From Scortum barcoo (Eukaryota > Chordata > Actinopteri > Centrarchiformes > Terapontidae): DNA of 64,000 nucleotides. Below, in pieces: positions 60,101 to 64,000 of this stretch. The stretch covers positions 17,079,501-17,143,500 of the forward strand of contig CM041545.1 in assembly GCA_023238725.1 (NCBI GenBank). The letters are read 5' to 3'. The stretch's first letter is position 1. Each line of letters begins with the position of its first letter. Under the pieces are notes generated by a model. It worked only from the letters and a program-made list of their open reading frames with translations, did not search any database and was not told the DNA's origin. The position numbers and the translations under genes are program-made.

Positions 60101-63100
60101 GTTTGTTCAGTGTGCTTTGTATCATTCAACACATGATTTTAAATAAATATCAGCGTGTTCCCTTTTTTTATTCCCCCTGAAAAAAAAGTTCTCTAAAGAC
60201 TTCTGTTTCTCCTTTTTATTTGCAACAGTCCTTCCTGTTGATTGCTGAGTATTGAATGGTGTAAACTTAGAAAATCTGGTGAAGGTTTAAAGGTGAAGTT
60301 TTTCTTGTCACATTGTTGAGTGAGTCTCATAGATTTTATATCACAATAATACATTAGCTATAAGAGCCATAAGTATTTAGATTTTTTGTCATTTCCAGTG
60401 GGGCTCCTTTCTTTACACAATTTATTGCATAACATACAGGACTACTTAACAGTATTTGGCTAAAATAATCACAAGAGATTCATCCTGATGTCAATCAAAT
60501 CCCAGTGTCCTTATGTTCAAACAATATTTGAATGTAGATTTGAATCACTTTTAACTCCTCATGGTACAAGAGGATACAATCTGCACTGTTTAACAAAGTA
60601 AAGGTTTGGTTCTGCATTTATCTTCCTCAAATCTTTGTCCGCTTCCTTGATAATTTGTGTCATATTTGGTTTTTGAGACACAAACTTCATGTTTCTCAAC
60701 TCCTGTCATAACCAGTGTATCTCGACACAAGAAGCGTCGATCCTAAGCACAAAGTAAATAATAAGCGAGAAGCAGAGAAGTGTGCACAGGGGAATGCCAT
60801 CATTAGGCTGTGGACATTTATGAATGCATCAGCTTTTACTTTCTAACACAAGAGGACACGACCTTTGCACACAAATCATTTATGACATGGACAGGTCTGG
60901 TGCAGAAAGCCGACAGCTTATCGGTTTATCGGTTTATCTATTTATCTATCAGGCAAATGAAAAAGGGCTCATCACATCACAGGCTTTCAACAGGTTGCAC
61001 AACATAAACCAGTATGTGCAGTGAGAAAAAAGATCCAAAGTTTTCTATAATAAACAAAAACACAAAAAAAACTTGTCCACACTTGTTGAGCTTGTGTGTG
61101 TTTGTTTTTTTATTTCCAGCGATTAAGGAGGAGAGGTTTCGTTTTGGAAATGGATATGACCAGGTAGAGGACGTCATCGGAGTGGCTCAACCTGTGCGCT
61201 TCAACAGTAAGCACCACACTTCATTTCACTTGAATTAAATAGTGGTTACATCTGAATTATGACCCAGCTTTCATCATCCACACGTACAATGCTAACGTTT
61301 CACAGAGAAATGCCCCAGTGGGTGGCACCACTATGAGAAGACGGCCAGCTGCTACAAAGTGTACCTGAGGAGCGAGAACTACTGGCAGGCCGTGGACACT
61401 TGTCAGAAAGTCAACGGCTCGCTGGCCACTTTCGTAACCAATGAGGAGCTGCAGTTCATACTGAAGATCGAGGTGGATTTCGATGACAAAGTCTGTGAGC
61501 GCAGGGACCAGTGCAAGTGAGTTTTTAAAAACGCAGCTTCAGTCTGAACCCTTTTGATTGTAATACTTAAAAAGAGCTTCACTGATATTGAAATTGAAAC
61601 TGATATATTGAGTTTCTTGGTTATTTACCTGTTAATATGGTCTGATTAACTTAATATAGTGTTTGAAGCTCTGTTACAAAGAGAAACTCTTGTTAGATAT
61701 CAATGCTCTTGTGCACAGCTTTGTCCTGTTCTGCACGCTCCTCTTTCTTTGCCTTTGATTTATACAGAAAATAGATGGCTGTCAAACTTTGATTCATTCA
61801 CAGACTCAAAGCAAACTCTAGAGATCAAAACCTTTTAAGTTGCTGGTGTATTTTCCTAGATTATTAAACTTTGCCGTTATTGACCTTTTTTTGGTTTCAT
61901 GAAATGAAATATTCAATCAACATCTGAGCCGTGGCAGTGATGTTGTTCTGTTATTGGTTGGAGGCCATCTAGTGGCCAATAGTGGTAGTTAAAACCCAAC
62001 ATAAACCATGTGACAAGGTTAAATTTAAACATTTCTCTCTTTTGTTTTTAAGGTTTTGGGTGGGCTACCAGTATGTGATCACCAATCAGAACCACTCCCT
62101 GGAGGGCCGCTGGGAGGTGGCATATAAAGGTATTTGGTTTTACCTGCTCTAAAGAAAAAAAATCCTGTTCTGTAACTTGATTGTTGTAATGCTTAAAAAT
62201 GTTTGGCTGTTTTTCTTCAACAGGGCCGATGCAGGTGTTTCTGCCACCTGAGGGTCTGACCAATTTTGGGGAGGCGTCTCCCACCCAGGACAACGTCTTC
62301 TGCGCCCAGCTGCAGCGCTTTCAGATTAAAAGCATGAATGAACGAGGCCTGCACAGCTGGCACGCTGAGAACTGCTACAAGAAGTTCCCCTTTCTCTGCA
62401 AGAGGAGTATGTGCTCATGTTGTCTTTTTCACCAGAAATGTTTCATTCAGTGATATGATCATTACTGTGGACTTTGTCTTGATGCTATATTTTTCACCAA
62501 CAGGGCAAACGTGTGTAGACATAAAAGACAACGTTGTAAACGAGGGCTACTACTTCACCCCTAAGGGGGACGACCCGTGTCTGAGCTGCACGTGTCACGA
62601 CGGCGAGCCTGAGATGTGTGTGGCCGCGCTGTGCGAGCGTCCGCAGGGCTGCCAACACTTCCGTAAGGACCCCAAAGAGTGCTGCAAGTTCACCTGCCTG
62701 GACCCAGGTAACACTGCAACCCACGAATCACAGCCCAATAAGTCAAAGTTTAAGAACGTCTGGACATCAGTTTGTGGTCGCTGCATAGAAGAAACTCTTG
62801 GAGCTTTACATAAAGTGGTTTTAATGTCGACATTCACAATCCCACAGGGTGGAGCTCCTCACAAACCACAGTATTACTGAAGTATTTGACTTTCTACAAC
62901 TTGTGGCAACTTGTTGACTTTCTTTTCACAGGGTGTTTTTTTTTTTTTACACTGCATATATGAGATATCCAAATATTCTTTAGAAGATATTTGCTAAATT
63001 GAGTTAAAAAAGAAAAACATTTAAATTAAAATGAGGCTGAGTTGCCGTCTACTGTCGAATCTGAGGTATCAACGTCTGATGTTTGACAAATGTGTTTCCA

Positions 63101-64000
63101 GGGTGTTTCATCTTAATCTTTAATCTGCATGAGCTCTTAGAGCAAGGCAAGAGAAGTTTGTGCATTTTTTCACCCGAGCATGAAATCAAGAGATCATTTT
63201 AAAGTGGCGAGTTTGCAGCAGGAAATATTCTCATTTTGTCATTTTTCCTCAGATGGAAACAGTCTGTTTGACTCGATGGCCAGTGGGATGAGACTCATCG
63301 TTAGCTGTATCTCGTCCTTCCTTATCCTCTCTCTGCTGCTCTTCATGGTGCACAGACTCCGTCAGCGGAGACGTGAACGCATCGAAACTCTGATTGGAGG
63401 AAACTGTGAGCATGAAACCTGCTGGACACTCTCACACACAAATTTACTGCAGCTCATGTGGTGTTATGTTTATAATATCAATTTCAAGGGCTGCGATACA
63501 CAAAGCTTCAGATCAAAATTGGCATTTCTCAAATAAATTTTATAGTAGAATATAACATAAAAGCTTGATGATAAACATCGCTTATTTGAGCAACAACTCG
63601 GACTAAATAGACAAAATTTCTGTAAAAATGTTGTCACTTAAAACTCTTTAAACTCTTTAAACTTTTTGTAGCTAATTTCATGTTTGCTGGAAATGAAGGT
63701 TTCTTTTAAACATCTGTGTTTACCACAGCTTTCACATCATCCTCCGTGTCTGTCTCTCTTGATTTTTCTCAGTGCACCACTTTAACCTTGGAAGACGAGT
63801 CCCAGGCTTTGACTATGGCCCGGATGCCTTTGGTACCGGCCTCACTCCCCTGCATCTCTCTGATGATGGAGAAGGAGGCGCTTTCCATTTCCAAGAGCCT
63901 CCTCCGCCGTACGCAGCCTACAAATACCCCGACATCCAGCACCCTGATGACCCCCCGCCTCCTTATGAAGCCTCCATCAACCCAGACAGCCTCCTCTACG
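51151..64000 (+). CDS. dgcr2: integral membrane protein DGCR2/IDD (3' end beyond window)
   Basis: Ten exons in view: 51151-51232, 58508-58630, 61120-61206, 61306-61516, 62053-62129, 62224-62406, 62504-62707, 63253-63405 and 63773-64000, plus an optional 33-nt exon at 57710-57742. Without the optional exon they encode 449 residues of about 550. Order: signal peptide (MLPKADSSSFVLFSLLFVL); LDL-receptor class A domain (about 30-68, RCSPGQFACRSG … DGWTACEDKSDEMDC); C-type lectin-like domain (about 98-254, KCPSGWHHYEKTASCYKVYL); VWC domain (about 255-323, CLSCTCHDGEPEMC); membrane span at about 335-355; tail with FDYGPDAFGTGLTPLHLSDD and PPPY motifs for WW domains. DGCR2 is a putative adhesion receptor, deleted in DiGeorge syndrome. 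Intron 1 is 7.3 kb. The gene is truncated by the window edge only. Confidence 0.96.
51233..57709 (+). other. dgcr2 intron 1, first part
   Basis: Non-coding. CpG-rich for the first 200 bp, then AT-rich. It holds (CA)n at 53054-53072, a fragment of the GTGGTGGCTCAGTGATTAG repeat at 53080-53160 and the repeat at 55055-55595. No gene in either strand could be supported. Confidence 0.6.
55055..55595. repeat. dispersed 'AAGTACTGTACTTA…CTTCCACTAC' repeat
   Basis: Begins TACATTTACAAAAGTACTGT and ends CTTGCTTCCTCTTCCACTAC, with CTTTACTCTTGCTACTTTCTAC in the middle. It is related to the element at 10455-11510. It lies in dgcr2 intron 1. Confidence 0.5.
57710..57742 (+). other. dgcr2: candidate 33-nt alternative exon of dgcr2
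   Basis: A strong polypyrimidine tract and acceptor (TTTGTTTCAG) at 57700-57709 and a consensus donor (CAG|GTAAGC) at 57743 bound exactly 33 nt. Flanking exons join in phase 1, and the 33 nt keep it, adding PRLALARLLS and one Gly between the signal peptide and the LDLR-A domain, without a stop. Human DGCR2 protein has no such segment. Confidence 0.5.
58631..61119 (+). other. dgcr2 intron between LDLR-A exon and exon at 61120
   Basis: 2.5 kb of non-coding AT-rich DNA, with no recognised repeat family or exon. Confidence 0.5.

Noticed and set aside
1..64000. Retroviral or other viral insertions, CRISPR arrays, operons and tRNA genes
   Set aside because: None seen. Repeats are DNA transposons, LINE-tail-like units and microsatellites, and all genes are typical vertebrate genes.

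Overview
This window is chromosomal DNA from a ray-finned (teleost, probably percomorph) fish. The genes are intron-split with GT-AG splice sites, and AT-rich non-coding DNA carries repeats typical of acanthomorph fish: Tc1-like elements, hAT-like MITEs with GGCTGCAACTAA ends, CA/TA microsatellites and LINE-tail fragments. Eight genes can be recognised by protein family, and a ninth is an unnamed MADF/BESS regulator. I rebuilt all exon coordinates by hand from splice signals and reading phase. No tRNA, rRNA, CRISPR or bacterial-type feature was seen.

Layout, left to right. 1-10.2 kb: coro1c (+), an actin-binding coronin, with a probable promoter in the first 0.5 kb. 12-14.8 kb: selplg (+), a PSGL-1-like mucin whose whole coding region lies in one exon behind non-coding 5' exons. 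16.6-19.3 kb: tmem119 (+), again with a one-exon coding region. 20.4-23.1 kb: iscu (-), the mitochondrial iron-sulfur scaffold, tail-to-tail with tmem119. 25.6-26.8 kb: a cmklr1-type chemerin receptor-like GPCR (+). 28.7-32.6 kb: rnf185 (+), an ER-membrane ubiquitin ligase. 32.9-35.6 kb: the MADF/BESS gene (-), with a CpG island over its first exon and the adjoining intron. 36.2-37.9 kb: a full-length but broken Tc1 transposon. 40.3-41.6 kb: gsc2 (+), a K50 paired-like homeobox gene. 42.9-46.1 kb: ess2/dgcr14 (+). 46-50.7 kb: a repeat-rich gap. 51.2 kb to the end: dgcr2 (+), cut by the window edge inside its cytoplasmic tail.

The genes do not form one pathway. They form two conserved neighbourhoods. 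coro1c-selplg-tmem119-iscu-cmklr1 matches human 12q24.1, and gsc2-ess2-dgcr2 matches the DiGeorge interval at human 22q11.2 in the same order and orientation. rnf185 (human 22q12) and the MADF gene lie between. The window therefore contains a junction between human chromosome 12 and 22 material, in line with the known ancestral 12/22 association.

Points most worth a second look: the GPCR lacks both D2.50 and the Asn of NPxxY; the selplg ectodomain has no tyrosine at all, so no sulfotyrosine is possible; dgcr2 has a frame-neutral 33-nt candidate microexon; rnf185 has a 19-nt microexon inside its RING finger; a degenerate tandem array of LINE-tail-like units sits just upstream of dgcr2; and a long imperfect inverted repeat lies upstream of the GPCR gene. 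I found no wholly new multi-gene system here.
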